Counted from the first letter of the stretch, positions 39,823 to 49,297 are shown. The stretch: DNA of 64,000 nucleotides from Arthrobacter sp. ISL-5 (GCF_018613835.1 NZ_JAGGPM010000004.1:124001-188000); one strand, 5' to 3'. Notes: generated by a model from the letters alone, not told the origin. Program-made: numbers and translations.

Positions 39823-39880
39823 GGTCCACCTCCGATCGACCGTAACTGGGTGGTCAGGACAGCGCCCGGCAACCCATTTT

Positions 39881-39907
39881 TTAGCACTCGACATGCCTAA
39901 GTGCTAA
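39881..39907. promoter_or_regulatory. CIRCE operator
   Basis: TTAGCACTC-N9-AAGTGCTAA matches the CIRCE consensus TTAGCACTC-N9-GAGTGCTAA with one mismatch. It lies directly upstream of hrcA, so it is the HrcA binding site for the hrcA-dnaJ-rsmE operon. Confidence 0.95.
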
Positions 39908-40035
39908 CAAGTCTAATATGAGACGGCGCGTTGTTAGCATTGGTACCGCTCCGGGCGAAATCCCGGACACCATTCGGCCCTGCAGCAGATAAGTTGCCGG
40001 GGCGGCATCTTCCTAGTGCAAAGCGGTGTGAACGA

Positions 40036-40890
40036 ATGCAGTACCAGAGCTGGGGCCCGCAGGAAATCGCAGCGCCCGCAAAGAATGACTTGCCGGAAGT
40101 GCCGGCCGAGCGCGGGATGGTGCTTGAGGATGTCCAGTCAGGCTGGGTGGGCGCGGTGACGCGCGTGGAGAAATCCGGCGGGATGCACGTCGTGGCCCTT
40201 GAGGACCGGCGCGGGAAGTCGCGGTCATTCCGGCTTGGTTTCGGCTTTCTCCTCGAGGGCCAGCCGATCCGGCTGATGCCGCCTGTCCGTTCCGGCAAAC
40301 CTTCGGGATCCGCGACGGCGGCCCGGACGGCGTCGGGTTCCGTCAGGGTGGAGGGCCAGCGGGCCCAGGTGGCCAAGGCGAGCCGGATCTGGGTCGAGGG
40401 CAAGCACGACGCCGAACTCGTGGAAAAAGTCTGGGGCGACGACCTCCGGGTGGAGGGCATCGTCGTCGAGCCTCTTCACGGCATTGACGACCTGGCCGGG
40501 GCCGTCGCTGCGTTCCGCCCCGGACCGGGCCGGAGGCTGGGTGTCCTGGTTGACCACCTTGTTCCGGACTCCAAGGAGTCCAGGATCGCCGCCGCCGTCA
40601 TGGCTTCCCCCGGCGCCGCTGGAAACGTGCTGATTGTGGGCCACCCGTACGTGGACGTCTGGCAGGCCATCAGGCCGTCCGTGCTAGGCATCGCGCAGTG
40701 GCCGGTTGTGCCCCGCGGGACTGACTGGAAGACCGGCATCCTGGCCGCGTTCGGCTGGCCGCACTCCACGAAGGAAGACATCGGCCTCGGCTGGCAGAAA
40801 CTGCTCGGCGCGGTGCGCACGTATGCCGACCTCGAGCCCGCCCTGCTGGGCAGGGTGGAAGAGGTCATCGATTTTCTCACTGTGCCGTAA
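40036..40890 (+). CDS. DUF3097 family protein
   Basis: A 284-residue soluble actinobacterial protein: EVPAERGMVLEDVQSGWVGAVTRVEKSGGMHVVALEDRRGKSRSFRLG near the N-terminus, then RIWVEGKHDAELVEKVWGDDLRVEGIVVEPLHGIDDL (a TOPRIM-like EGKxD pattern) and VGHPYVDVWQAIRP. The EGKHD motif suggests a TOPRIM-related nuclease or primase fold, but that is inference. ATG 40036 starts just after an AACGA stretch; a longer frame back to 39931 lacks support. It is divergent from hrcA. Confidence 0.85.
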   Translation: MQYQSWGPQEIAAPAKNDLPEVPAERGMVLEDVQSGWVGAVTRVEKSGGMHVVALEDRRGKSRSFRLGFGFLLEGQPIRLMPPVRSGKPSGSATAARTASGSVRVEGQRAQVAKASRIWVEGKHDAELVEKVWGDDLRVEGIVVEPLHGIDDLAGAVAAFRPGPGRRLGVLVDHLVPDSKESRIAAAVMASPGAAGNVLIVGHPYVDVWQAIRPSVLGIAQWPVVPRGTDWKTGILAAFGWPHSTKEDIGLGWQKLLGAVRTYADLEPALLGRVEEVIDFLTVP

Positions 40891-40953
40891 GGCGCAGCAT
40901 GGGCACTGTGCCGTACGTGCGCCATGGGCACCGTGCCGTCGGCGCAAATTCAT
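40878..40953. repeat. 25/26-bp imperfect tandem repeat, three copies
   Basis: CACTGTGCCGTAAGGCGCAG..CATGGG (40878-40903), CACTGTGCCGTACGTGCGCC.ATGGG (40904-40928) and a degenerate third copy from 40929 (CACCGTGCCGTCGGCGC...). The first copy contains the stop codon of the DUF3097 gene. It probably arose by slippage. Confidence 0.65.
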
Positions 40954-41103
40954 ACTGGTCAGTAAGCGGTCGTCCATTCCGCGCCCGACCCAGTATTCTT
41001 GGTACGGCGCCCCACGCGCTGCCGCCGTCCGGCCCCACGGGCCGGCCGCGCCAGCACTACGGGCACCGGCAATAACGCAACAACGCAAGCTTAAGGAAGA
41101 CAA

Positions 41104-41523
41104 GTGGCAGAAGACGCTCGCGACCGCAGGGACACCCCGTCCGGCCAGGACCTGCCCCAGTACCATGGCGTGCCCGCCAACGCGCTTCCGCTGACCGCCA
41201 ACGAGGACAGGCAGTGGGCCACCCTCGCCCACTTCGGCGGCATCCTGGGCTGCGTGCCGGCGCTGCTGATCTACCTGATCTTCCGTGACCGCGGGCCGTT
41301 CACGGCGCAGGAGTCCAAGGAAGCCCTCAACTTTTCGCTGCCCCCCACCATCGCGGCGGTCCTTGCGAATATCCTGGTGCTGCTGCCCGTGGTGGGCAAC
41401 ATCTTCGCTGTACTGGCGACGCTCATCTGGATTGCCCTGACGTGCTTCTCGGTGTCCGCGGGCATCCACGTCAACCGCGGTCAGCCGCACCGGTACCAGT
41501 ACAACCTGCGCTGGATCAAGTAG
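41104..41523 (+). CDS. DUF4870 family membrane protein
   Basis: A 139-residue Tic20/DUF4870-like protein. A polar N-terminus of about 40 residues precedes three helices: WATLAHFGGILGCVPALLIYLIF, EALNFSLPPTIAAVLANILVLLPVVGNIFAVLATLIWIALTCFSVSAG. The family signature DRQWATLAHFGG and the C-terminal motif around YQYNLRWIK are clear. Function unknown. GTG 41104 has a TTAAGGAAG RBS. It is convergent with hemW. Confidence 0.88.
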   Translation: MAEDARDRRDTPSGQDLPQYHGVPANALPLTANEDRQWATLAHFGGILGCVPALLIYLIFRDRGPFTAQESKEALNFSLPPTIAAVLANILVLLPVVGNIFAVLATLIWIALTCFSVSAGIHVNRGQPHRYQYNLRWIK

Positions 41524-41552
41524 CGCCCCTGGATGAACCAGGGCCCGATCAA

Positions 41553-42782
41553 CTAGTCCGGCAGGATCCTGCGCACCACGGCATCGGCCAGGAGGCGGCC
41601 CTTAAGCGTGAGGACCAGCCGGCCCCGGAATGCCTCCGCCGGTGACACAAGGCCGTCCGCAATAAGCCCCGCCACGGCGTGCCTGCCCGAGTCGGACAGC
41701 GAAGCGACGGCCAGGCCTGACGCAAGGCGGGCCTCGAGCATGACCTTCTCCACCCCGCGGGTTTCGGCGTCGAGGGTTTCACGTCCTGCCGCCGGAGAGG
41801 CGCCGGAGGCAAGCCGTCCGGCGTAGGCGGTGGGGTGCTTAACATTCCACCAGCGCACGCCGCCGACGTGGGAGTGTGCCCCGGGTCCGATCCCCCACCA
41901 GTCATCGCCGCGCCAGTAGGCAAGGTTGTGTCGGCAGGCCTGCTCCGGCGTCCGTGACCAGTTGCTGACTTCATACCAGCTAAGACCCGCTTCGCCGATC
42001 AGCTGGTCGGCGAGTTCGTACTTGTCGGCGTGGTCGTCGTCGTCTATTCCCGGGACTTCACCGCGGCGGATCTGCGCGGCAAGCTTGGTGCCGTCCTCAA
42101 CGATCAGCGCGTAGGCGCTGATGTGGTCAGGCTGGTAGGACAGTGCGGTCTCGAGGGAGTAGCGCCAGTCGTCCAGCGACTCCCCCGGTGTTCCGTAAAT
42201 CAGGTCCAGGCTCACAGCCAGTCCAGCTTCCCGTGCCCATTGCACCACCTGCGGCACACGGCTGGGGGTGTGGGTGCGGTCCAGGACCTTCAGCACATGG
42301 GGAACGGCGGACTGCATGCCGAACGAAACCCGGGTAAAGCCGGCATCCTTGAGGACGGCAAGGGACTCCGGCGTGACGGAGTCAGGGTTGGCCTCGGTGG
42401 TGACCTCGGCGCCGGGTTCCAGGCCCCACTCGCTGATGGCAGCTTCGAGAATTCGGGCCAGGTCCTTGGCCGGAAGCAGCGTGGGCGTCCCGCCGCCGAA
42501 GAACACGGTACTCAGCGGCCGGTCCGGAATCCCTGAGTCCCGCAGGACGGCTGCCGCGAAGCCCACCTCGGACACGGCGGTGGTGGCGTAGGCGTCCTGC
42601 GACGCGCCGCCGCCCAGCTCTGTGGCCGTGTAGGTGTTGAAGTCGCAGTATCCGCAGCGGACGGCGCAGAACGGAATGTGCACGTACAGCCCGAAGGCCC
42701 GGCCCGCCGCACCGTCCGCTGCCTGGGCGGGCAGCAGCCCGTCCGACGGCGCCGGGTCGCCGAGGGGAAGAACGCTAGGCAC
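41553..42782 (-). CDS. hemW: Radical SAM heme chaperone HemW
   Basis: A 409-residue radical SAM protein with the cluster motif CAVRCGYCDF (Cx3Cx2C) in LYVHIPFCAVRCGYCDFNTY, VFFGGGTPTLL, EVTTEANPDSVTPESL, GMQSAVPHVLKVLDRTH and a C-terminal HemN_C domain. HemW binds heme and delivers it to proteins such as respiratory enzymes; it is not the oxygen-independent coproporphyrinogen oxidase. It is downstream of lepA on the same strand (36-nt gap), a conserved pair. Confidence 0.94.
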   Translation of the reverse strand: MPSVLPLGDPAPSDGLLPAQAADGAAGRAFGLYVHIPFCAVRCGYCDFNTYTATELGGGASQDAYATTAVSEVGFAAAVLRDSGIPDRPLSTVFFGGGTPTLLPAKDLARILEAAISEWGLEPGAEVTTEANPDSVTPESLAVLKDAGFTRVSFGMQSAVPHVLKVLDRTHTPSRVPQVVQWAREAGLAVSLDLIYGTPGESLDDWRYSLETALSYQPDHISAYALIVEDGTKLAAQIRRGEVPGIDDDDHADKYELADQLIGEAGLSWYEVSNWSRTPEQACRHNLAYWRGDDWWGIGPGAHSHVGGVRWWNVKHPTAYAGRLASGASPAAGRETLDAETRGVEKVMLEARLASGLAVASLSDSGRHAVAGLIADGLVSPAEAFRGRLVLTLKGRLLADAVVRRILPD

Positions 42783-42818
42783 GGGTGCGGCCTCCGGTGG
42801 TTCCGGCCACGGTCACCA

Positions 42819-44672
42819 CTACTTCTTGGCCTTGTCCTTGGACTCGTCGGTGGTCAGCGCGGCGATGAAGGCTTCCTGCGGGACCTCGACGCGGCCCACC
42901 ATCTTCATGCGCTTCTTGCCTTCCTTCTGCTTTTCCAGCAGTTTGCGCTTCCGGGAAATGTCACCGCCGTAGCACTTGGCAAGAACGTCCTTGCGGATGG
43001 CCCGGATGCTCTCGCGGGCGATGATCCTGGAGCCGATGGCAGCCTGGATCGGCACCTCGAACTGCTGGCGCGGAATGAGTTCACGCAGCTTGCCGGTCAT
43101 CATCACGCCGTAGGCGTAGGCCTTGTCCCGGTGCGTGATGGCGGAGAAGGCATCAACCTGCTCGCCCTGGAGCATGATGTCCACCTTGACCAGATCGGCC
43201 ACCTGCTCGCCGTCGGCCTTCCAGTCGAGCGATCCGTAGCCGCGGGTCTTGGACTTGAGGATGTCGAAGAAGTCGAAGACGATCTCGGCCAGGGGCAGAC
43301 GGTACCGGATTTCCACCCGGTCCTCCGAGAGGTAATCCATGCCGCCCATGACGCCGCGCCGGCTTTGGCACAGCTCCATGATGGCGCCGACGAACTCGTT
43401 CGGCGCAAGGATGGTGGCGGACACCATGGGCTCGCGGACTTCAGCGATCTTGCCGGTGGGGTATTCGCTGGGGTTCGTGACGTGGACGACCTTCTTGTCT
43501 TCCAGCGTCACTTCATATTCCACGTTGGGGGCGGTGGAAATCAGGTCCAGGTTGTATTCGCGCTCGAGCCGCTCGCGCGTAATTTCCAGGTGCAGCAGGC
43601 CCAGGAATCCCACGCGGAAACCGAATCCCAGCGCGGCGGATGTTTCGGGCTCGTACACCAGCGCGGCGTCGTTGAGCATCAGCTTCTCCAAGGCATCGCG
43701 GAGCACCGGATAGTCCGTGCCATCCAGCGGATACAGGCCGGAGAAGACCATCGGCTTGGCATCGGCGTAGCCGGGGAGGGAATCAGCGGCCGGCTTGGCA
43801 AGGTTAGTGACGGTGTCGCCCACCTTGGACAGGCGGACGTCCTTCACGCCGGTGATGAGGTAGCCGACCTCGCCGACACCGAGGCCCTTGGAGGGGGTGG
43901 GTTCCGGGGAGCTGACGCCGATCTCGAGGAGCTCGTGCGTGGCGCGGGTGGACATCATCTGGATGCGTTCGCGGGGGTGCAGCATGCCGTCCACCACACG
44001 GACGTAGGTGACAACGCCGCGGTAGGTGTCATAGACAGAGTCGAAGATCATGGCACGGGCGGGGGCATCCGGGTCTCCCACGGGAGCGGGAAGGTCGCGG
44101 ACGATCTTGTCCAACAGAACCTCGACGCCCATGCCGGTCTTGCCGGAGACGCGGAGTACGTCGTCGGGGTCGCCGCCGATCAGGCTGGCCAGTTCCGCCG
44201 CGTACTTCTCGGGCTGCGCAGCCGGCAGGTCGATCTTGTTCAGGACCGGGATGATCGTGAGGTTGTTTTCCATCGCCAGATAGAGGTTGGCGAGGGTCTG
44301 CGCCTCGATGCCCTGGGCCGCGTCCACCAGGAGCACTGCGCCTTCGCAGGCGGCCAGGGACCGGGACACCTCGTAGGTGAAGTCCACGTGGCCCGGGGTG
44401 TCGATCATGTTCAGCGCGTAGCTGACGCCGTCGAGTTCCCAGGGCATGCGGACGGCCTGGGACTTGATGGTGATGCCGCGCTCTCGCTCGATATCCATGC
44501 GGTCCAGATACTGGGCCTTCATGTCGCGGGACTGCACGACGCCGGTGTACTGAAGCATGCGGTCGGCCAGGGTGGATTTACCGTGGTCAATGTGCGCGAT
44601 GATGCAGAAATTCCGAATGATGGCCGGATCTGTCGCGGCGGGCACCGGGGCGGTGCGGGCCATGGGAGACAC
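42819..44672 (-). CDS. lepA: Elongation factor 4 (LepA)
   Basis: A 617-residue translational GTPase. G1 [17 protein letters not shown], switch [11 protein letters not shown]4 NKIDLP, then domains II-III and V and the LepA-specific C-terminal domain ([36 protein letters not shown]). It back-translocates ribosomes and helps initiation or assembly. ATG at 44672; a second ATG nine bases downstream is possible. Operon with hemW. Confidence 0.97.
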   Translation of the reverse strand: MSPMARTAPVPAATDPAIIRNFCIIAHIDHGKSTLADRMLQYTGVVQSRDMKAQYLDRMDIERERGITIKSQAVRMPWELDGVSYALNMIDTPGHVDFTYEVSRSLAACEGAVLLVDAAQGIEAQTLANLYLAMENNLTIIPVLNKIDLPAAQPEKYAAELASLIGGDPDDVLRVSGKTGMGVEVLLDKIVRDLPAPVGDPDAPARAMIFDSVYDTYRGVVTYVRVVDGMLHPRERIQMMSTRATHELLEIGVSSPEPTPSKGLGVGEVGYLITGVKDVRLSKVGDTVTNLAKPAADSLPGYADAKPMVFSGLYPLDGTDYPVLRDALEKLMLNDAALVYEPETSAALGFGFRVGFLGLLHLEITRERLEREYNLDLISTAPNVEYEVTLEDKKVVHVTNPSEYPTGKIAEVREPMVSATILAPNEFVGAIMELCQSRRGVMGGMDYLSEDRVEIRYRLPLAEIVFDFFDILKSKTRGYGSLDWKADGEQVADLVKVDIMLQGEQVDAFSAITHRDKAYAYGVMMTGKLRELIPRQQFEVPIQAAIGSRIIARESIRAIRKDVLAKCYGGDISRKRKLLEKQKEGKKRMKMVGRVEVPQEAFIAALTTDESKDKAKK

Positions 44673-44864
44673 GCAGGGTCCTTACTGTTGGCATTTCCGC
44701 GGCGTTGTTCAGGCTGAATTCTTGCCACCCTGCCACCTGCCGCATATCTGAGCCTCTAGTCTCCCACGTCCGGGACCGTGCCAGTACATTCTGCGCCACT
44801 ATGCCCCGGCGACATGACCCCGGGTCCGGCCCCCGGGGAGAACCGCGGCGGTATCGTTGCGCCC

Positions 44865-45422
44865 ATGGCCATGAACCTACGCACCATCGGCAATGCACTC
44901 CGATCGTCCCTCCGCTTCTTCGAGGGCCTGGGGCGTCCGCCGAGCTCGCGGGCGGCCACGGCGAAAAGCACGCCGACGTCCGCACGGACGCCGTCCCGCA
45001 CCGGGGCGGGAGGGCTGACCGGGACTTACCCTGGCGACTTCCTTGGCACGGCAACCATCCGGTATGCCCCCTCCCCCGACGGACGCCCGGACCCGGGCGA
45101 AGTGGTGTGGACCTGGGTGCCGTACGAAGAGGACTATTCCCGGGGCAAGGACCGGCCGGTGCTGTTGGTCGGGAGCCACGGGCGGTACCTGCTCGGCCTG
45201 ATGCTGACCAGTAAAGACCACGACGACCACCCCCGCGGCCGGCGCGACTATGTCGACATCGGCACCGGGCCCTGGGACCGGCAATGGCGTCCCAGCGAGG
45301 CAAAACTCGACCGTGTCCTCCAGATCCGTCCCTCGGACATCCGCCGGGAGGGCGCCATCCTTGACCGGAGCCAGTTTTTCCTGGTGGCCGACGCCCTTAG
45401 GCAGCTGCGCGGCTGGAAGTAA
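44865..45422 (+). CDS. PemK/MazF-like family protein
   Basis: A 185-residue protein with a Ser/Thr/Ala-rich N-terminus of about 50 residues. A PemK/MazF-like beta-barrel follows: GDFLGTATIRYAPSPDGRPDPGEVVWTWVPYEEDYSRGKDRPVLLVGSHGRYLLGLMLTSKDHDD, then the WDRQWRPSEAKLDRVLQIRPSDIRREGAILDRSQFFLVADALRQL segment. The RPVLLV / LTSK spacing is MazF-like. No antitoxin gene is adjacent, and it sits among housekeeping genes, so it may have a non-toxic role. ATG 44865 begins MAMNLRTIG. Confidence 0.7.
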   Translation: MAMNLRTIGNALRSSLRFFEGLGRPPSSRAATAKSTPTSARTPSRTGAGGLTGTYPGDFLGTATIRYAPSPDGRPDPGEVVWTWVPYEEDYSRGKDRPVLLVGSHGRYLLGLMLTSKDHDDHPRGRRDYVDIGTGPWDRQWRPSEAKLDRVLQIRPSDIRREGAILDRSQFFLVADALRQLRGWK

Positions 45423-45473
45423 TCGCGGGCGCGCCACGCCTGCACCAAATGGCCACGGTTGGCCGAAATCTGC

Positions 45474-45479
45474 TACTAT
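45474..45479 (+). promoter_or_regulatory. Candidate -10 box upstream of rpsT
   Basis: TACTAT preceded by TGC resembles an extended -10 element 131 nt before rpsT. No good -35 was found at the right distance, so the call is weak. Confidence 0.3.
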
Positions 45480-45609
45480 TCATAGCTGTGTGTCCGTGCA
45501 GGTCGACGGCCACTGATGGTTGGCCGCCATAGGTATCCCCACGCCGCTCAGTCAATGGCCAGCCTGAAAGCCCTCTAGACCATTTCCGCATTAAAAAGAG
45601 AGTTCACAC

Positions 45610-45870
45610 GTGGCAAATATCAAGTCCCAGAAGAAGCGTATCCTGACCAACGAGAAGGCTCGCCTGCGCAACAACGCAGTCAAGTCCGAGCTGAAGTCGG
45701 CCATCCGCGCCGTCAACACCGCCGTTGAGTCCACTGACAAGGATGCCGCTGCTACTGCGCTCGTTACTGCCAGCCGTAAGCTGGACAAGGCTGTCAGCAA
45801 GGGTGTTCTTCACAAGAACAACGCTGCAAACCGCAAGTCGGCGATCTCCAAGAAGGTCAACGCACTCTAA
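45610..45870 (+). CDS. rpsT: 30S ribosomal protein S20
   Basis: An 86-residue, strongly basic helical protein: [34 protein letters not shown] ... [31 protein letters not shown], the complete bS20 pattern. It binds 16S rRNA early in 30S assembly. GTG 45610 follows AAAGAGAG. A terminator hairpin follows at 45900 and an IS1249-type element is inserted directly after it. Confidence 0.98.
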   Translation: MANIKSQKKRILTNEKARLRNNAVKSELKSAIRAVNTAVESTDKDAAATALVTASRKLDKAVSKGVLHKNNAANRKSAISKKVNAL

Positions 45871-45899
45871 GGTTTTCCAGTTCAACTGAACTGATGCTT

Positions 45900-45934
45900 G
45901 TGGCCGGCACCGATGGTGCCGGCCACATCTCTTT
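45900..45934 (+). terminator. rpsT terminator, adjacent to IS insertion
   Basis: A perfect 12-bp stem GTGGCCGGCACC (arms 45900-45911 and 45915-45926, GAT loop) is followed by ATCTCTTT. The IS1249-type element begins at 45936, just behind the T-rich stretch. Confidence 0.8.
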
Positions 45935-45935
45935 A

Positions 45936-47232
45936 ACGGGGTTATAGGACAAAACGTGTGTAAATCCCGGGCGCGTCATGTGCGTCCGGCCCAGCCTGAG
46001 CGGTACCAGAGTCCTTCTTCGGCGCTGAGCCCGGTGCTGTAGAGGTCGGGGCCGGGGTCTTGCTGCGCCGGGGTCTTGGTTCTGGGCTTGGGCGGATTGT
46101 GGTGGCGGGCTTTGATGAGCTTGCCTGGCGGCAGGGGCTGCTCGCTGTGCAGGTAGAGGTACCACGCGATGGCACGCTTCTGGTGTTCCTCGCTCCTGCC
46201 CCGGTGCGCCCGCAGCAGGAGCCGGAGTTGGGCGTTCGTTCCGCCTTCGATCCAGTTGGTCGTCGAGGCGATATCCAGTCCGGCGTATTCGCTGCCCAGG
46301 TAGGTGAAGAGGGTGCCGGCCTGGCCGAGGCGCTCCAAGAGCCGATAGGCCTTGCGGAGCCTGTCGTGCGTGTACCACCAGGACTGGTTCGCCCGCACCC
46401 ACCCCGGGACCATGGCAGTCGTCGTGCGGTAGGTGCGGGCTTTTGACCAGATGCCCGTGCTGTTGATGCCAGTCGTTCAGTCCCGCCAGCCAGGCCGCCG
46501 CCTCCGCCGGGGCCTTGATCCTCGTCAGGGCCCGCCCCAGCCGCAGCAATGCCTTGCCCGCGTCGGTTCTGGGCCGGCTGGTCAGGTAGGTGCGCACGTT
46601 GCGCTGGACGTGGACCAGGCAGCGCTGCACCGCGGTTTCGGACCAACACTCTGACAGGGCCGCGGCGATTCCGGAACCACCGTCGGTGATCACGACCCGC
46701 GGGGCCGGGAAGCGTTCCAGCAACGCCGCCCACGCTGCCTTCTTTTCGGTGTCACACCACTGCCAACCCAGCACGTAGTCACCGGCAACAGCGATCAGAC
46801 AGCACCACGACCCCACGTAAATCCCATCGACCTGGATCTGGTCATGGATCTCTCCGGTCACCGGGATCCGCGGGGCAATGTTCCAGCACCATGCCGTGCG
46901 CCGACGGAATGACCTGGCGGTGCCGAACGAAGCAGCCCGAGCCTGGCTCGAGGTGCTCAGCAGCCAGCCAAGGAACGCCTCGAGTTCGGAGCGCCGGCTC
47001 ACGTCAGGGCGTTCACCCGAACGGCTCGCACCGCATCCCAAGCACCGGTAGCGCTGCTTGCCGGCCGCCGTTTTTCCGTTCCGTACCAGCGTCTGACCGC
47101 AGACCAAACATTCCAGAGATATGCAAGCACCCCAGCCACCCTAAGCTCCCAAAGCTTAGCTATCCCGGAATTCGCCCGCCAACACTGGGAACCAGCCCCA
47201 ATCCATACACACGTTTTGTCCTATAACCCCGT
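45936..47232 (-). mobile_element. IS1249-type insertion sequence (IS256 superfamily)
   Basis: A 1,297-bp element bounded by perfect 27-bp terminal inverted repeats (45936-45962 and 47206-47232, beginning ACGGGGTTATAGGAC). It carries a single transposase frame on the minus strand, broken by a +1 frameshift. Flanks (..ATCTCTTTA on the left, GTGCCAGC.. on the right) show no obvious target-site duplication. It sits between the convergent rpsT and holA genes and disrupts neither. Confidence 0.85.
45976..47107 (-). pseudogene. IS1249 family transposase, frameshifted
   Basis: The first frame (47107 to about 46430) has the N-terminal zinc ribbon (LVCGQTLVRNGKTAAGKQRYRCLGCG), the RTFRRR-like RSFRRRTAWCW, the first DDE aspartate in IQVDGIYVG, and VVITDGGSGIAAAL with the second Asp. 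The third-acid region is in another frame (KARTYRTTTAMVPGWVRANQSWWYTHDRLRKAYRLL ... TTNWIEGGTNAQL). The switch lies at GTCAAAAGCC near 46440, where one A too many (AAAA) breaks the frame. Programmed +1 frameshifting is unusual for this family, so it is probably inactive. Confidence 0.8.
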
Positions 47233-47256
47233 GTGCCAGCTAGCGGCCGCCTTCTG

Positions 47257-48273
47257 CTACCGGCCGCGGGCGGCGGTGGCGATCACGGTCACCGCATGTT
47301 CGACGGCGTACACAGGGTCCCGCGACAGGCCCTTAACCTGCGCGTCGGCCTCGGCCGTCACCTGGATGGACCGGGCAAGGCCCTCCGGCGTCCACCGGCG
47401 AACGTCACGCTGCGCCTGCTCCACGAGCCACGGCTGCATGCCGAGCTGTTTGGCAATCTGAGCCGATGACCCCTGGGCGCCGGCAACCTTGGCCACGGTC
47501 CGCAACTTCGCGGCCAGTGCCGCCACCAAGGGAACAGGATCCGCGCCCGTGGCCAGGGCGTGGCGGAGGGTGGAAAGGGCGGCAGGGCCGTTGCCCGCCA
47601 TGGCCGCATCAGCGACCTTGAAGGCGGTCGCCTCTATGCGGCCGCCGTAGTAGCGTTCAACCATTTCCGCGTCAACGGTTGTGGCGGCGTCGGCGATGAG
47701 TTGGCTGCATGCCGCCGCGAGCTCGGACAGGTTAGCGCCGACGGCGTTGACCAGGGACTGCACCGCGTCGGGTTCGATGCGCCGCGAAGCCGCCTTGAAT
47801 TCGGCCGCGACGAAAGCGGTCTTCTCGGCGTCCTTTTTCAGCGGCTGGCAGTCGACGACCGGCCAGCCCCCGGCCTTGACCGCGTCGAGGAGCTTCTTGC
47901 CGCGCACTCCCCCGCCGTGCCGAAGCACCAGCACGGCATCCTGTTCCGGGTGGGCAAGGTATTTAAGGCCATCGGCGAGGAAGGCATCATTCATCGATTC
48001 GAGGCCCTCAACCTCGATCAGCTTGCTCTCGCCGAAAAGCGACGGGCTGACGTTCATGGCCAGAGACCCGGCCTCGTAGGCGCCCGCATTGAGCCGGGTG
48101 ACCTCCACATCCGGAGTTGCGGCCCGCACCTGTGAACGGACCCGGTCCATGGCCCGGATGCCGAGATATTCCTCAGGGCCGGTGATCAGCACGATTCCGG
48201 CAGGGGTCACATCCCGCCAGGTGGCCGAATTGGTGGCCGACGCCTTGGATCGTTGCGGCTGGGCAGCGGCCAC
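47257..48273 (-). CDS. holA: DNA polymerase III subunit delta
   Basis: A 338-residue clamp-loader subunit: GIVLITGPEEYLGIRAMDRVRSQVR, then NVSPSLFGESKLIEVEGLESMNDAF, DAVLVLRHGGGVRGKKLLDAVKAGG, RRIEPDAVQSLVNAVGANLSELAAACSQLIAD and the helical collar (GNGPAALSTLRHALATGADPVPLVAALAAKLRTVAKV). It opens the beta clamp during replication. Normally directly downstream of comEC; here the comEC remnant runs into its start by 67 nt in another frame. Confidence 0.93.
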   Translation of the reverse strand: MAAAQPQRSKASATNSATWRDVTPAGIVLITGPEEYLGIRAMDRVRSQVRAATPDVEVTRLNAGAYEAGSLAMNVSPSLFGESKLIEVEGLESMNDAFLADGLKYLAHPEQDAVLVLRHGGGVRGKKLLDAVKAGGWPVVDCQPLKKDAEKTAFVAAEFKAASRRIEPDAVQSLVNAVGANLSELAAACSQLIADAATTVDAEMVERYYGGRIEATAFKVADAAMAGNGPAALSTLRHALATGADPVPLVAALAAKLRTVAKVAGAQGSSAQIAKQLGMQPWLVEQAQRDVRRWTPEGLARSIQVTAEADAQVKGLSRDPVYAVEHAVTVIATAARGR

Positions 48274-49178
48274 TGTTGGTTCCTCCCGGGATTTTGATTG
48301 CAGACTCTAAGCCTGCCACGGCGCAACGGCTGCACCAAGCCGCGGCCGGACCTGCGGGGAGGGCCGGGCCGGATGGACTTTCCTTCCAGTGTCCGGTCAA
48401 GCACACAGGCCGTCTTGAAGTGGGCCGCCAGCACGAGACGGATGGTTCCGGCAGGATGGGCCGCCGCCCAGACTGCCAGAGCGGTCAGGACGGAGAACAG
48501 CACCATGGTGAGCAGTCCGAACGGGCCTTCGGGCCAGGGCGGGGCCGCGCCCGGCAGGCCAGCCGTGAACCTGGCGATGCCGGCCACCCCGGCCGCGAAA
48601 AGGCCGGCCACGCCGATCAGTGCGGTGGCCAGCCACGGCAGGAGCGGCACCAACGGCACGGCAGCCGTCCCCAGGATAGTGACCGGTGCCACCAGCGGGG
48701 CCACGAGCATGTTGGCCAGCAACGAGTACGTGGCGAACTGAGGCTGCAGCACCACGATGACCGGTCCGCACAGCAGCTGGGCGGACAGGGGCACGGCCAT
48801 ACCCGCGACCGCCCAGCGCGGCACGGCAGGTGGAATCCAGTCCATGATGCGCCGTCCCAGCACGATGATCCCCAGCGTGGCCAAGACAGAGAGCAGGAAC
48901 CCGAAACTGGTGCCCAGTGCAGGACCGCTAAGCAGCAGGGCGATGACCGCCAGGCACAGGAAGCTCAGCCCCCTGCCGGCTCGTCCGCCCGCCAGTGATG
49001 CCAGCGCGATGGCACCCATCAGCGAAGCCCTCAGGACACTGGCGTCCGGGCCCACCATCAGCACGAACATGCCGAGACCGGCCAAGGCGCATGCGGCAGC
49101 CGGCAGCCTGGCCAGGCGCAGGCTGCGGGCGGCCAGCAGCAGGGCCCCAAGGATGAGGCTGCAGTTGGCGCCAGACAT
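48207..49178 (-). pseudogene. comEC: comEC remnant (central Competence domain only)
   Basis: About 320 codons. The first ~250 are hydrophobic and match the ComEC/Rec2 core: SGANCSLILGALLLAARSLRL, LMVGPDASVLRASLMGAIALASLAGGRAGRG, SFGFLLSVLATLGIIVLG, QPQFATYSLLANMLVAPLVAPVTILGTAAVPL. Two parts of the usual ~800-residue protein are gone: the N-terminal membrane/OB part (homology begins abruptly at SGANC, about 49175) and the C-terminal metallo-beta-lactamase domain, replaced by basic non-homologous sequence that runs into holA. DNA uptake through this channel is presumably lost. Confidence 0.8.
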
Positions 49179-49297
49179 TGTTGATTTAGGAGGTGGGTCC
49201 TTCTTAGGCAGAATGTCCCCTGCTTGCCGAGTCCCAGCCGTACGTGGCACAAGGTAGCGTTCCGCGATGTGCTTGTACTGAGGTTTCGCTTCCCGTT

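Noticed and set aside
42678..44717. A 679-codon frame opposite lepA
   Set aside because: Antisense shadow of lepA; His/Val/Asp-rich without motifs.
46430..46445. Programmed -1 frameshift in the transposase
   Set aside because: The AAAAG site would need a +1 shift (skip one A) to join the two halves; a -1 shift leads into a non-homologous frame.
45928..47240. Target-site duplication of the IS1249-type element
   Set aside because: The 8-9 bases left of 45936 and right of 47232 do not match in any register tried.
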